In this document: piece after piece, positions 24,305 through 32,758 of the stretch
How positions within the stretch are numbered: position 1 is the stretch's first letter
How the letters are laid out: each line of letters opens with the position of its first letter
NCBI GenBank assembly: GCA_028695945.1
Contig: JAQVIB010000002.1
Coordinates: 1-33,813 of the forward strand
Reading direction: 5' to 3'
Origin: Lachnospiraceae bacterium
GTDB lineage: Bacteria; Bacillota; Clostridia; Lachnospirales; Anaerotignaceae
Length of the DNA stretch: 33,813 bases
Program-made: the position numbers and the translations under genes
The notes under the pieces: model-generated
What the model was told of the DNA's origin: nothing
What the model saw: the letters and a program-made list of their open reading frames with translations, nothing else
The model's database searches: none

Positions 24305-24982
24305 ATGTATAACGAAAGAAAGATTTCTAGTGCTGTTATTAATAGGTTGCCTAGATACTACAGGTATTTGGGTGATTTGCTTGAAAATGACATTACTCGT
24401 ATTTCTTCAAAAGAACTAAGCACTAAGATGAATATAACAGCTTCCCAAATACGTCAGGACCTTAACAACTTTGGTGGATTCGGACAACAGGGTTATGGCT
24501 ATAATGTAGAATATCTTCATAGTGAAATTAAAAAGATTTTAGGACTTGACAGGGTTTATAACCTTATTGTTGTTGGCGGAGGAAATATTGGTCAAGCTCT
24601 TGTAAATTATACTAACTTTGAAAAACGTGGTTTCGTTATTACGGCTGTTTTTGACGTTAACCCTCGTCTTATTGGTATGACCATTCGTGGTGTAGCAGTT
24701 TATGACGTTGACTATATGAAGGAATTTGTTGAAAACAATAAGGTAGATGTAGCAATACTTACCCTTCCAAGGTCGCAAGCAAATAGTATTGCCAACGACT
24801 TGGTAGAATGGGGTGTTAAGGGTCTGTGGAATTTCTCTCATGTAGACCTTAATATGCAAGAAGACGTAAAGGTTGAAAATGTACATCTTACAGACAGCCT
24901 TATGACTTTACTTTACAAAATTAACGAAGTTGAAACTGAAGAATCCGTAAATCCACAAACTAAAGACGATAGTGAAGAATAG
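24305..24982 (+). CDS. rex: Redox-sensing transcriptional repressor Rex
   Basis: Rex represses fermentation and respiration genes and is released from DNA when the NADH/NAD ratio rises. The 225-residue protein has an N-terminal winged helix (ISSAVINRLPRYYRYL, then the recognition region TASQIRQDLNNFGGFGQQGYGY) and a Rossmann domain with GGGNIGQAL, plus the C-terminal swapped helix region. The start at 24305 (MYNERKIS) follows AAGGGG; the frame is open much further upstream but overlaps the ABC-F gene antisense and lies before the promoter. Acidic tail. Single gene with its own terminator, divergent from the ABC-F gene. Confidence 0.96.
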   Translation: MYNERKISSAVINRLPRYYRYLGDLLENDITRISSKELSTKMNITASQIRQDLNNFGGFGQQGYGYNVEYLHSEIKKILGLDRVYNLIVVGGGNIGQALVNYTNFEKRGFVITAVFDVNPRLIGMTIRGVAVYDVDYMKEFVENNKVDVAILTLPRSQANSIANDLVEWGVKGLWNFSHVDLNMQEDVKVENVHLTDSLMTLLYKINEVETEESVNPQTKDDSEE

Positions 24983-24993
24983 TAAGTAGCTTA

Positions 24994-25023
24994 AGGCCTG
25001 TATTAATTTATACAGGCTTTTTT
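24994..25023 (+). terminator. Terminator of rex
   Basis: GCCTGTA pairs with TACAGGC around a six-base loop and is followed by TTTTTT. Confidence 0.88.
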
Positions 25024-25111
25024 ACATTAAAAAACATATTTATGGAAACCTGATTTAATGTTACCAAAAAATAAAACAGAGTTTTCCTAATTTAAGGAGG
25101 CTAATTGAACA

Positions 25112-26638
25112 ATGAACCAAAGCTATATTATTACACCTGTTGCGGGTGCAGTTATTGGATATTTTACAAATTGGTTGGCAATAAAAATGCTTTTTAGGCC
25201 ACACAAACAACTACATATTGGTAAAATTAAAGTTCCGTTTACACCAGGTCTTATTCCAAAAGAAAAGGAGCGAATTGCACTAAGCCTTGGGAATACTGTA
25301 GGAAACCACATCTTAACTCAGGATGTAATGCTAGATTATTTAAGTAAACCTGATGTTCTTTCAAGCCTTTCCTCCTCATTAGATAAAGGCTTTAATTCTT
25401 TAAAATGCAGTTACCTTACTGTTGACCAAGCTCTTATTAATATATTAGGCAATGATAAGGATACCTTTGTTGATACTGCAAAAGCAGGTGTTCTTAAATC
25501 TTTAGAAAGCTTTTTGCTTAAACCAAGCTTAAAAAACGATGTAAATGACATAATATATAACAAAGTTTATTCCATTTTATTAACCAATATCAAAGACCTT
25601 CCAGCGGACAAGCTTCTTGAAGTTTTAAAAACAGCCGTTAAGTCCTGTACTAAAGATATTGCACAAAAAGGCGTTTTACGTAATGTTATAGAAAAAAGCC
25701 TTTGGGAATTTTTGCTTAATTTAAAGGATGATGAACGTAAATTATGTGCCATTGCCTCCTACTCCAGTGTTCAAGAGGCAAAAGACTATCTTGCCATAAA
25801 GACACCTGCCATAATAAATTCTCTTATCTCTCTTACAGAAAATCCCGAAGTAGAGAAACTGATTAAAGCAAAAATAGTTGGTATTATTCAAAGCTTTGCA
25901 GGTCCTTTTATGGGAATGTTCATAAACCCTGATGATATATACGTACGCCTTATTGAAAGCCTTACAGTTTATATTAATGACCCCGAGAACATGCCAGAAA
26001 TTGAACAAGCTGTAAGTCTTATAGTAGATAAAGCAATGGATATGACTGTTGGTGAAGTTTGTGGAATTATAACTGGTGAAATGCGTGAAGCAACAATAAA
26101 TAAAGCCGTTGGTTTTATAATTGACGAGCTTACAAAAAGCGAAACCATTGACGGTCTTATTAACAAACTTTCCGCCTATCTTGCCAAGCATGGGGATAAC
26201 ACCATTTTAGACATTTTAAACACCATAGATAGTAATGCTGATGAAAATCTTAAAGTTGTTATTACCTCCATTACCAACACCATGTTTTCAAATGCAACGG
26301 TTTCTCTTATAGCCGAAGTTATAAATAATCAAACAAACCGACTTCTTAAACAAAAAATTGCTTACCTTGCCCAAAAGGTAGGTGAAAGCACATATTCAAG
26401 GGTTAAAAAATCTATTTTTACACTCTATAGCTTTAGTTTAAAAAACATTGCTCCTAAAGTTCTTACAGCATTTAACATACCAAAAATTGTAGAGGAACGT
26501 ATTAATTCTTTCAGCATTCAGTACACCGAAGAACTGATATTGGAAATAGTTAACAAAGAACTTCAGGCAATCACTGCCATAGGTGGTATTTTAGGCTTTA
26601 TTATAGGGCTTTTGCCTGTTTTAATTGAACTGCTGTAA
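25112..26638 (+). CDS. DUF445 family membrane-anchored protein
   Basis: The 508-residue protein matches DUF445 (YheB-like). It has one hydrophobic anchor at the N-terminus (ITPVAGAVIGYFTNWLAIKM) and one at the extreme C-terminus (IGGILGFIIGLLPVLIELL), with a long helical, repeat-like middle. Signature after the first anchor: LFRPHKQLHIGKIKVPFTPGL and IPKEKERIALSLG. The family appears in spore-formers and is often near sporulation or envelope genes; function is unknown. AAGGAGG precedes the ATG. It follows rex after a terminator, so it is likely a separate unit. Confidence 0.9.
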   Translation: MNQSYIITPVAGAVIGYFTNWLAIKMLFRPHKQLHIGKIKVPFTPGLIPKEKERIALSLGNTVGNHILTQDVMLDYLSKPDVLSSLSSSLDKGFNSLKCSYLTVDQALINILGNDKDTFVDTAKAGVLKSLESFLLKPSLKNDVNDIIYNKVYSILLTNIKDLPADKLLEVLKTAVKSCTKDIAQKGVLRNVIEKSLWEFLLNLKDDERKLCAIASYSSVQEAKDYLAIKTPAIINSLISLTENPEVEKLIKAKIVGIIQSFAGPFMGMFINPDDIYVRLIESLTVYINDPENMPEIEQAVSLIVDKAMDMTVGEVCGIITGEMREATINKAVGFIIDELTKSETIDGLINKLSAYLAKHGDNTILDILNTIDSNADENLKVVITSITNTMFSNATVSLIAEVINNQTNRLLKQKIAYLAQKVGESTYSRVKKSIFTLYSFSLKNIAPKVLTAFNIPKIVEERINSFSIQYTEELILEIVNKELQAITAIGGILGFIIGLLPVLIELL

Positions 26639-26705
26639 ATATTAAACAAATATTCATAAAAATAATTTGTACTTTTTATAATTGAAAATTTGAACAAGTT
26701 TCTAT

Positions 26706-26732
26706 AAGCTTATTGACTTTGTTAATAAGCTT
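26706..26732. promoter_or_regulatory. Candidate operator in the iclR-type promoter
   Basis: AAGCTTAT (26706-26713) and ATAAGCTT (26725-26732) are perfect 8-bp arms spaced by 11 bases, overlapping the -35 and spacer of the regulator's promoter. Autoregulation by the IclR-type protein is inferred. Confidence 0.55.
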
Positions 26733-26741
26733 TGTTAGAAT
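26713..26741 (+). promoter_or_regulatory. Promoter of the IclR-type regulator
   Basis: TTGACT (26713-26718), 17-base spacer and TAGAAT (26736-26741), 55 bases before the ATG. Confidence 0.75.
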
Positions 26742-26796
26742 ACAAGTGAAAGTTTATGGACTGTATCTTATATTATCGAACATGTGAGGTTAAACT

Positions 26797-27555
26797 ATGG
26801 GGAAAACTAAAAACATTCAATCTATAGAACGTGCTATGTCCATTTTAGAGCTTTTTGAAGATGGAAACCGAGAAAAAAGTGTTAAAGAAATTGCACTTAA
26901 ACTGGATTTAAGCAAAAGCACTGTATTTGGCTTAATAAACACCCTTGCAAACCTTAATTACCTTCACCAAAATGAAGACAACTTAAAATATAGTCTTGGT
27001 CTAAAAGTTCTAGCTCTTGGCAGTGCGGTGTCACAAAGCAATTTGCTTTCAAAAGCAGCAAATCCACATTTGCAAAAGCTTTCCTTTAAGTTTCAAGAAA
27101 CCTGTCTTTTGGCAATTGAGGAAAATGGCTTTGTTGTGTATATAGACAAAACTGAATCTTCAAGTTCAATTTCAATAAATACACGTATTGGTACAAAAAA
27201 AGACCTATTTTGCACAGGTGTTGGTAAGTGCTTTTTAGCATTTATGCCAAAAGAAAATGCAGACAACATTATAAACCTTGGTCTACGTAAACTAACTCCA
27301 AATACAATTGACAATGCAAGTGACCTTGAAAAAGAGTTGAACTCCATAAGAAAACGTGGCTTTGCATTTGATAATGAAGAATATGAGCTTGGTATAAGCT
27401 GTGTTGCGGTGCCTGTTTTCAGCAACTCTGGCAAAATAATTGCTTCTATAAGCCTTACAGGCCCTACAGCAAGAATACGAGAAATAGACCTTACAGATTT
27501 AAGCGAAAGCCTAAAGTTTACTGCAAAAGCTATTTCTGGTGACTTAAATGTTTAG
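26797..27555 (+). CDS. IclR family transcriptional regulator
   Basis: The 252-residue protein has an IclR winged helix-turn-helix at the N-terminus (SIERAMSILELF, then SVKEIALKLDLSKSTVFGLINTL as two helices) and the C-terminal IclR effector domain (ALGSAVSQSNLL, IGTKKDLFCTGVGKCFLAFMP, and the final GISCVAVPVFSNSGKIIASIS). Such domains bind small acids. It lies 78 bases upstream of ilvD on the same strand with no terminator between, so it may control ilvD or be co-transcribed with it; that link is inferred. TGAGG precedes the ATG. Confidence 0.93.
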   Translation: MGKTKNIQSIERAMSILELFEDGNREKSVKEIALKLDLSKSTVFGLINTLANLNYLHQNEDNLKYSLGLKVLALGSAVSQSNLLSKAANPHLQKLSFKFQETCLLAIEENGFVVYIDKTESSSSISINTRIGTKKDLFCTGVGKCFLAFMPKENADNIINLGLRKLTPNTIDNASDLEKELNSIRKRGFAFDNEEYELGISCVAVPVFSNSGKIIASISLTGPTARIREIDLTDLSESLKFTAKAISGDLNV

Positions 27556-27633
27556 TTTTCTAAAATTTAGGTAGTAAACGGCAAAAGCCTGCTAATAATA
27601 TGTATGTTGTTAATATTTTAAGGGGGAAAAAAA

Positions 27634-29316
27634 ATGGAAAAATTCCGCAGTGAAGAAATTATGGAATTATCATGTAAAGGTTACTTTAAGTCTATGGGTT
27701 ATTCCGAAGACGAGTTAGGACATAAACCAAGAATTGGTATTGCAAATTCCTGGAATCAGTTAGTTCCTGGTCACTATAACCTTAATCAGGTTTCTGAATA
27801 CGTTAAAAGAGGTATTTACGCTGCTGGTGGTGTAGCTTGCGAATTTGGAGTAATGGCTGCATGTGATGGCATTGCACAAGGTCACGTAGGAATGAAGTAC
27901 ATTCTTCCTTCACGTGAAATTATCTGTAACTCAGTTGAAATTATGGTACAAGCTCATCAGCTTGATGCAGTTGTTCTTGTTGCATCATGCGATAAAATCG
28001 TTCCAGGTATGCTTATGGCAGCAGCAAGATTGAATATTCCTGCTATCCTTATTAACGGTGGACCAATGCTTGGCGGCATCCAGTTCGACGGCAGAAAATC
28101 AGATGGCACTTCACCTGATGAAGCTAAAGGTATGCTTGCAGCAGGCAAAATTAATCAGGATGAACTTGATAACCTTATTGATGCTTGTGGCCCTGGTTGC
28201 GGTTCATGTTCTTTCTTTGGAACAGCAAACACAATGGGGTGCGTAACTGAAGCCCTTGGTATGAGTCTTACAGGCAGTGCAGTTATTCCTGCTGTTTATG
28301 CTGAAAGATCAAGATGTGCATACGCAACAGGTGCAAAATGCGTTGAGCTTGCTAAAAAAGACATTAAGCCACGTGACATCATCACAAAAGAATCTATTAA
28401 AAATGCTATTAAAGCCTGCCTTTCTGTTTCAGGCTCAACAAATGCTGTTCTTCACTTAAGTGCTATTGCTATTGAAGCTGGTATTCCTTATGAAGAATTC
28501 AACGTAGTAGATGCTTTCGATGAGTTAAATAAAACAACACCTCAGCTTGCTAAAATTAACCCTGCAAGCCACTGGAGCCTTGAGGACTTCTATTTTGCAG
28601 GTGGTATGCCAAGAGTAATGCAGCACTTAGGTGATTCTCTTGACCTTACGGTTATGACTGCAAACGCTATGACCCTTGGCGAAACCCTTGCAAAAGTTAA
28701 ATATACCTATCCTGAAAACAAAGAACTTATTAGAACAAAAGAAACTGCTTACAGCCAAACAGGTGGTCTTGCAGTGCTTAGAGGTAACCTTGCACCTGAA
28801 ACAGGTGTTACAAAACCAGGTGCTTTTGACCCGTCCTTATATGAATTTACAGGCACAGCTATCTGCTTCGATTGTGAGGAAGATGCCGAAGAAGCTATCC
28901 TTGGCGGCAAGGTTAAACCTGGTAATGTAGTAGTTGTTCGTTATGAAGGTCCTAAAGGCGGCCCTGGTATGCGAGAAATGTACAAGGCAATGAAATACCT
29001 TTACGGTATGGGACTTAATATGTCTACAGCACTTATTACCGACGGTCGTTTTTCTGGAACCAACAACGGTTGCTTTGTTGGACACATTTCTCCTGAAGCT
29101 GCTGATGGTGGCCCAATCGCTATTGTTGAAGACGGCGATGAAATCTACCTTAACGTAATGGAAGGCAAACTTGAACTTCATGTTCCAGACGAAGTTATTG
29201 CTGAAAGACTTAAACGCTGGAAACGCCCTGAAAAGAAAGATATTCCAAACGGATATTTAAAACTTTACTCAAGAGTTGCTTCTTCAGCAGCTAGAGGTGC
29301 AGTTATCGATTGCTAA
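27634..29316 (+). CDS. ilvD: Dihydroxy-acid dehydratase
   Basis: IlvD dehydrates 2,3-dihydroxyisovalerate and its methylvalerate analogue to 2-oxo acids, the third common step of isoleucine/valine synthesis and the source of 2-oxoisovalerate for LeuA and pantothenate. The 560-residue length is normal. Cluster and metal segments are visible: MAACDGIAQGHVGM near residue 75, VASCDKIVPGM near 115 and CGPGCGSCSFFGTANTMGC near 185, plus SGSTNAVLHL and the C-terminal TDGRFSGTNNG. The ATG follows AGGGGGAAA. No T-box or other leader attenuator is seen in the short gap after the regulator gene. Codon use is GC-richer and more biased than its neighbours, suggesting high expression. Confidence 0.97.
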   Translation: MEKFRSEEIMELSCKGYFKSMGYSEDELGHKPRIGIANSWNQLVPGHYNLNQVSEYVKRGIYAAGGVACEFGVMAACDGIAQGHVGMKYILPSREIICNSVEIMVQAHQLDAVVLVASCDKIVPGMLMAAARLNIPAILINGGPMLGGIQFDGRKSDGTSPDEAKGMLAAGKINQDELDNLIDACGPGCGSCSFFGTANTMGCVTEALGMSLTGSAVIPAVYAERSRCAYATGAKCVELAKKDIKPRDIITKESIKNAIKACLSVSGSTNAVLHLSAIAIEAGIPYEEFNVVDAFDELNKTTPQLAKINPASHWSLEDFYFAGGMPRVMQHLGDSLDLTVMTANAMTLGETLAKVKYTYPENKELIRTKETAYSQTGGLAVLRGNLAPETGVTKPGAFDPSLYEFTGTAICFDCEEDAEEAILGGKVKPGNVVVVRYEGPKGGPGMREMYKAMKYLYGMGLNMSTALITDGRFSGTNNGCFVGHISPEAADGGPIAIVEDGDEIYLNVMEGKLELHVPDEVIAERLKRWKRPEKKDIPNGYLKLYSRVASSAARGAVIDC

Positions 29317-29328
29317 TTAGTTGTTAAT

Positions 29329-29375
29329 AAGAAAACGGTTTCGTCTGATTTATTTCAGAAGAAACCGCTTTCTTA
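29329..29375 (+). terminator. Terminator hairpin between ilvD and panC
   Basis: A long stem (CGGTTTC and TCTGA with TCAGA and GAAACCG, extended by AAGAAA/TTTCTT) lies 12 bases after the ilvD stop. It may serve both convergent genes. Confidence 0.75.
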
Positions 29376-29405
29376 TATCTTTTCTATTTGTTTAAATACT
29401 TCACC

Positions 29406-30245
29406 TTAAAATGAAATATTGTCAATTAATCTTGTTTTGCCAACAAATACCGCCATTGCAACTAAAACTTTTCCATCAATAGCTTCAACATCTTCAATTG
29501 TATCACTATCAACTATTTTAACATAATCAATTCTAGCAAGCGGCTCTTTTTCAATAATGGCCTTCATAGTGTCCAAAACCACTGTAGCATTTTTTTCTCC
29601 GCCTTCAAAAACCTTTCTGCCTTCTGCAAGTGCCTTGCTAAGTACCAATGCAGCTTTTCTTTCTTCTGCACTTAAATAAGCATTGCGTGAGCTTAAAGCA
29701 AGCCCGTCCTGTTCACGCACAATAGGGCATTCAATAACTTCTGTGTCTATATTCAAATCCCTAACCATTCTCTTAATAATAGCAAGCTGTTGTGCATCTT
29801 TTTTACCAAAATAAGCTTTATCTGGTGTAACTATGTTAAAAAGCTTATTAACAACAGTACATACTCCTCTAAAATGTGAAGGTCTGCTCATACCACACAA
29901 GTTATGAGTAAGGCTATCCATATCTGTATAGGTACAAAAATCCTTAAAGTACATTTCGGATGCCAAAGGGTGGAAAATAATGTCTACCCCTGCATCTTCA
30001 CATAATTTACTGTCTCTTTCCAAATTCCTTGGATAGGCGTCTAAATCTTCGTTCACCCCAAATTGAATTGGGTTTACAAAAATGCTTACTACCACCTTGT
30101 CATTTTCCTCATGGGCTTTATCTATAAGACTTTTATGCCCAGCATGAAGATAGCCCATTGTTGGTACAAGCCCAACTGTTAAACCCTGCTTTTTCCATTC
30201 CTTAATACTTTCTCGTACTTCTGCAATTCTTCCTAATGTTTTCAT
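29406..30245 (-). CDS. panC: Pantothenate synthetase
   Basis: PanC joins pantoate and beta-alanine with ATP to make pantothenate. The 279-residue protein shows the adenylyl-transferase motif VPTMGYLHAGHKSLI (HxGH) at about residue 27, the pantoate region FVNPIQFG, the FGKKDAQQLAIIKRM segment and the C-terminal SSRNAYLSAEER loop that plays the KMSKS role. AGGCAAGAG precedes the ATG. panB and panD are not in the window. It comes last in a leftward group behind a cyclase-family gene and a 69-residue unknown gene. Confidence 0.96.
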   Translation of the reverse strand: MKTLGRIAEVRESIKEWKKQGLTVGLVPTMGYLHAGHKSLIDKAHEENDKVVVSIFVNPIQFGVNEDLDAYPRNLERDSKLCEDAGVDIIFHPLASEMYFKDFCTYTDMDSLTHNLCGMSRPSHFRGVCTVVNKLFNIVTPDKAYFGKKDAQQLAIIKRMVRDLNIDTEVIECPIVREQDGLALSSRNAYLSAEERKAALVLSKALAEGRKVFEGGEKNATVVLDTMKAIIEKEPLARIDYVKIVDSDTIEDVEAIDGKVLVAMAVFVGKTRLIDNISF

Positions 30246-30309
30246 CTCTTGCCTCCCAAAATAGTTCTAAAATCTAATTTCCCTCTACCCTATATGTCAA
30301 AACTGTTTT

Positions 30310-30519
30310 TTACTTTTCTTCAACAGTTTTACCTGGGTCATTTATATAGACCTCTCTGTGCAGCAAATATTTCCTTTTAAGTCCATTTTGCTCAATAAAT
30401 GTATCTATTTCCTCAAATTTCAGTAATGCTGAAAGTTTGGGAACAAAGAGTTCCCATTTCAAATCGTGAAGGCGGAATTCATTTCCGTAGATATAATTTC
30501 CTTTTCGTTCTTTTTCCAT
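30310..30519 (-). CDS. Unknown 69-residue protein
   Basis: No family recognised. The protein is small, soluble and highly charged (MEKERKGNYIYGNEFRL at the start, then LKWELFVPKLSALLKFEEID and FIEQNGLKRKYLLHREVYI), without Cys motifs or membrane segments. It starts seven bases after the cyclase-family stop within TGAATGG and lacks a well-placed ribosome site of its own (GAGGAG is ~20 bases away), so translation would depend on the upstream gene. It ends 64 bases before panC. A real gene is likely but not certain. Confidence 0.55.
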   Translation of the reverse strand: MEKERKGNYIYGNEFRLHDLKWELFVPKLSALLKFEEIDTFIEQNGLKRKYLLHREVYINDPGKTVEEK

Positions 30520-30526
30520 TCATGTT

Positions 30527-31114
30527 TCATATGCTACACTCCTCAAGTACCACTCTTAAAGACACCCCATCAAGACCATCCATTTTAAGAGGAAGACATA
30601 TAAGGCGGTATTCTCCATCCCTTACATTGAAAAGCTCAAGACCCTCAATAATGGGTATTCCATTACCAAGCAATATCTTATGACAACAAAAACCTTCGTT
30701 ACAACTATCTTCTATATCCATTGCATCAGTTCCCACAATTCTTGTTTCAAGGGTTGCAATATATTTTGCACCATCATCTGTTATACCAAATTTGCCTTCA
30801 CTTTTAAATAAAATTCTGCTTTTAGGTTCAAGTTGCAAGCTTTTTAAGAAATTCTCGTCTATAGCCTGATTTACACTAACTACAACGCACTTTCCGCAAA
30901 TTAAGTTTATATCCAATTGTGATACATCTGCACCCTCATCAAAAAAGTGCTTTGGTGAATCAATATGTGTGGCAAAATGGCTGCCCATTTCAATTTTACT
31001 TAAATTAAATTCATCCCCGTTTTTAATTTCAGATACTTTACTTACAGAATATATTGGGTCTCCCTCAAAAATTTTTGTTTTAGTGTTTATATTTTTTGTT
31101 ATATCTATAAACAT
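30527..31114 (-). CDS. Cyclase-family (kynurenine formamidase-like) metal hydrolase
   Basis: The 195-residue protein belongs to the cyclase family (PF04199) that includes bacterial kynurenine formamidase and isatin hydrolase. The metal motif is visible as GSHFATHIDSPKHF near residue 47, with His, His, Asp and the following His in the usual spacing; the C-terminal NVRDGEYRLICLPLKMDGLDGVSLRVVL is also typical. The reaction is probably hydrolysis of a cyclic amide or formamide, substrate unknown. I use the ATG at 31114 since AAAGGTG lies six bases upstream; a GTG at 31123 overlaps that site. No tryptophan-breakdown genes are near. Confidence 0.87.
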   Translation of the reverse strand: MFIDITKNINTKTKIFEGDPIYSVSKVSEIKNGDEFNLSKIEMGSHFATHIDSPKHFFDEGADVSQLDINLICGKCVVVSVNQAIDENFLKSLQLEPKSRILFKSEGKFGITDDGAKYIATLETRIVGTDAMDIEDSCNEGFCCHKILLGNGIPIIEGLELFNVRDGEYRLICLPLKMDGLDGVSLRVVLEECSI

Positions 31115-31218
31115 AATCTTCACCTTTTTTTAAAAACGTGGTATACTATGTACCAAGCTAGCTTAAGTCGAATTTGTGTCATGCTGTGCTTAATATACTA
31201 TATTTAGGAGGAATATAA

Positions 31219-31425
31219 ATGGCATTTCAAGTTACTAAAGAATCTAAAATAGGCGAAATTTTAATGCAAGATAGAGGCATTGCCGCTATCTTAATGCAAT
31301 CTGGTATGCACTGTGTAGGTTGTCCATCATCAGCAGGTGAAACCCTTGCCGAAGCAGGCATGGTTCACGGTATGGATGTTGAAAAACTTGTTAAAGATAT
31401 AAACGCATACCTTGCAGCAAAATAA
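31219..31425 (+). CDS. DUF1858 small redox-disulfide protein
   Basis: The 68-residue protein is a stand-alone DUF1858 domain (the domain found beside hybrid-cluster proteins). The key feature is GMHCVGCPSS, a CxxC pair just after the conserved LMQSGMHC helix, followed by TLAEAGMVHGMDVEKLV. A redox or metal role is likely; partner unknown. AGGAGG precedes the ATG and a terminator follows. It diverges from the cyclase-family gene across 104 bases. Confidence 0.93.
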   Translation: MAFQVTKESKIGEILMQDRGIAAILMQSGMHCVGCPSSAGETLAEAGMVHGMDVEKLVKDINAYLAAK

Positions 31426-31448
31426 TTCCCACCTTTGCAATTGCAAAT

Positions 31449-31475
31449 AAACCCTCCTTCAACGGAGGGTTTTCT
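31449..31475 (+). terminator. Terminator after DUF1858 gene
   Basis: AAACCCTCC pairs with GGAGGGTTT around a six-base loop, followed by a short T run. On the minus strand it sits five bases past the lepB stop and may end that gene too. Confidence 0.82.
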
Positions 31476-31479
31476 ATGT

Positions 31480-32040
31480 TTACTTTAACTTTTCAACCTC
31501 TGGATAATATTTAAAATACACTTTTCCCAGAATTTTTTCTTTTTTAACAAATTTGTTCACCCAAAATCTTGAGTCCAATGATTCATTTCTATTATCGCCC
31601 ATCATAAAGTAGCACCCTTCTGGAACTTCATAAGGGCCATAGTTGCCATAAGCTGTTTCCTTTACATATTCATCTTCAAGAGGCGTATCTGCTCCATTTA
31701 TATACACTCTTCCGTCAATAACTTCAACTGTATCTCCTGGTAAACCTATTACACGCTTAACATACAATGTTTTTTCATCATCAGGATACTTAAACACTAC
31801 TATATCGCCTCGTTGCGGACTATCAAAATAATAAGTAAGTCTAAGTGCAATTATTCTGTCTTTAGGCATTATTGTGTTTTCCATAGACCCTGTTGGTACA
31901 GTTGCATTTACAATAATAAAATTGTTAATTAAAAAAGCCAATACCAAGGCAAATGAAATGGTTTTAATCCAGCTAATAATTTCAGTTTTTGCACTTGTTT
32001 TTTCTTCTTTTTTCTCTTCTGCTTTATATTCTTCTGACAT
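31480..32040 (-). CDS. lepB: Signal peptidase I
   Basis: This membrane protease cleaves signal peptides from secreted proteins. The 186-residue, single-pass form is usual for Firmicutes: acidic/basic N-terminal tail (1-20), membrane helix (~24-44), catalytic Ser52 in VPTGSMENTI and general-base Lys95 in YVKRVIGLPGD, then GDNRNESLDSRFW. The start at 32040 (MSEEYKAEEK) follows AGGGAG at good distance; the frame extends to 32082 without a ribosome site. Confidence 0.95.
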   Translation of the reverse strand: MSEEYKAEEKKEEKTSAKTEIISWIKTISFALVLAFLINNFIIVNATVPTGSMENTIMPKDRIIALRLTYYFDSPQRGDIVVFKYPDDEKTLYVKRVIGLPGDTVEVIDGRVYINGADTPLEDEYVKETAYGNYGPYEVPEGCYFMMGDNRNESLDSRFWVNKFVKKEKILGKVYFKYYPEVEKLK

Positions 32041-32118
32041 TTGAATTACTCCCTGTTTTGTATTTGAATCATATAATACCACAAAAAAAATAATTTGTGC
32101 ATAAAAATTTAAATTAAT

Positions 32119-32155
32119 TTAAGGTGACAGTGAAAACTTTCCACTGTCACCTTAA
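32119..32155. terminator. Hairpin after the SHOCT-like protein gene
   Basis: A perfect 12-bp stem (AAGGTGACAGTG with its complement, nine-base loop) lies just past the leftward stop at 32160. The following T content on the minus strand is weak. Confidence 0.65.
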
Positions 32156-32159
32156 AAAT

Positions 32160-32639
32160 CTACTTATCTTCTTTTTTCTCTTCTTCCGCCGATGGAATAA
32201 TTACTACATCTTGTACAAAATCATCTTCTTTGGTAGACGCATCTTTCTCGTCCTCTTCAAAGCAGTCATCATCGCATAAATCATCTTCATCAGCCTGTTT
32301 TTTGCTTTCATATACGTTTCTTATTTCTTCTGCCTTTTCAGCAACAGTATCAGCAGCTTTTTTCATAATAGGCTTAGCATCTTCAACTACTTTGTCTATT
32401 GCATCACCCGCTTTTTTCATAACAGGTTTGCTTTCTTCAACAATTTTATCTGTCTTTTCGCTAAATGTCTTTGCAAAAGAACTTAACCCATCTCCAGCCT
32501 TAGATAGAAGTTGACTTACCTTATCACCTAAATCAAAGTTATCTTTTCTATCAATGGCGGCAAAAAGTCTTTCGGCATCTTCCACACTTATAATTCCCTT
32601 TTCAACCATGGATAAAATAGCCATTCTTTCTTCCTTCAT
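32160..32639 (-). CDS. SHOCT-like domain protein with helical repeats and acidic tail
   Basis: The 159-residue protein starts with a short helical motif (MKEERMAILSMVEKGIISVEDAERLFAAI) of the SHOCT/YvlB N-terminal type, found in envelope-stress proteins. The middle holds tandem amphipathic repeats: SKPVMKKAGDAIDKVVED followed by AKPIMKKAADTVAEKAEE, like apolipoprotein or LEA helices. The last third is strongly acidic (DEDDLCDDDCFEEDEKD) and ends in a Lys/Glu tail. AGGAGG precedes the ATG. Function unknown; membrane-surface or protein-binding role is a guess. It lies upstream of lepB on the same strand. Confidence 0.75.
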   Translation of the reverse strand: MKEERMAILSMVEKGIISVEDAERLFAAIDRKDNFDLGDKVSQLLSKAGDGLSSFAKTFSEKTDKIVEESKPVMKKAGDAIDKVVEDAKPIMKKAADTVAEKAEEIRNVYESKKQADEDDLCDDDCFEEDEKDASTKEDDFVQDVVIIPSAEEEKKEDK

Positions 32640-32758
32640 ACTATTACCTCCTAAATTTTATTTTTCAAATAAAGTAAACGTATTAAAAGCATATTCGTCT
32701 GCTATTATCTAAAACTTTTTCATTTTATACAAATATTCTTGAAATAAGCGGTAATTTT

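Noticed and set aside
27556-27633. T-box or attenuator before ilvD
   Set aside because: The gap is only 78 bases with no T-box core or terminator.
31157-31166. AAGCTAGCTT palindrome upstream of the DUF1858 gene
   Set aside because: Ten bases of self-complementary A/T/GC is common by chance and it is not aligned with a clear promoter.
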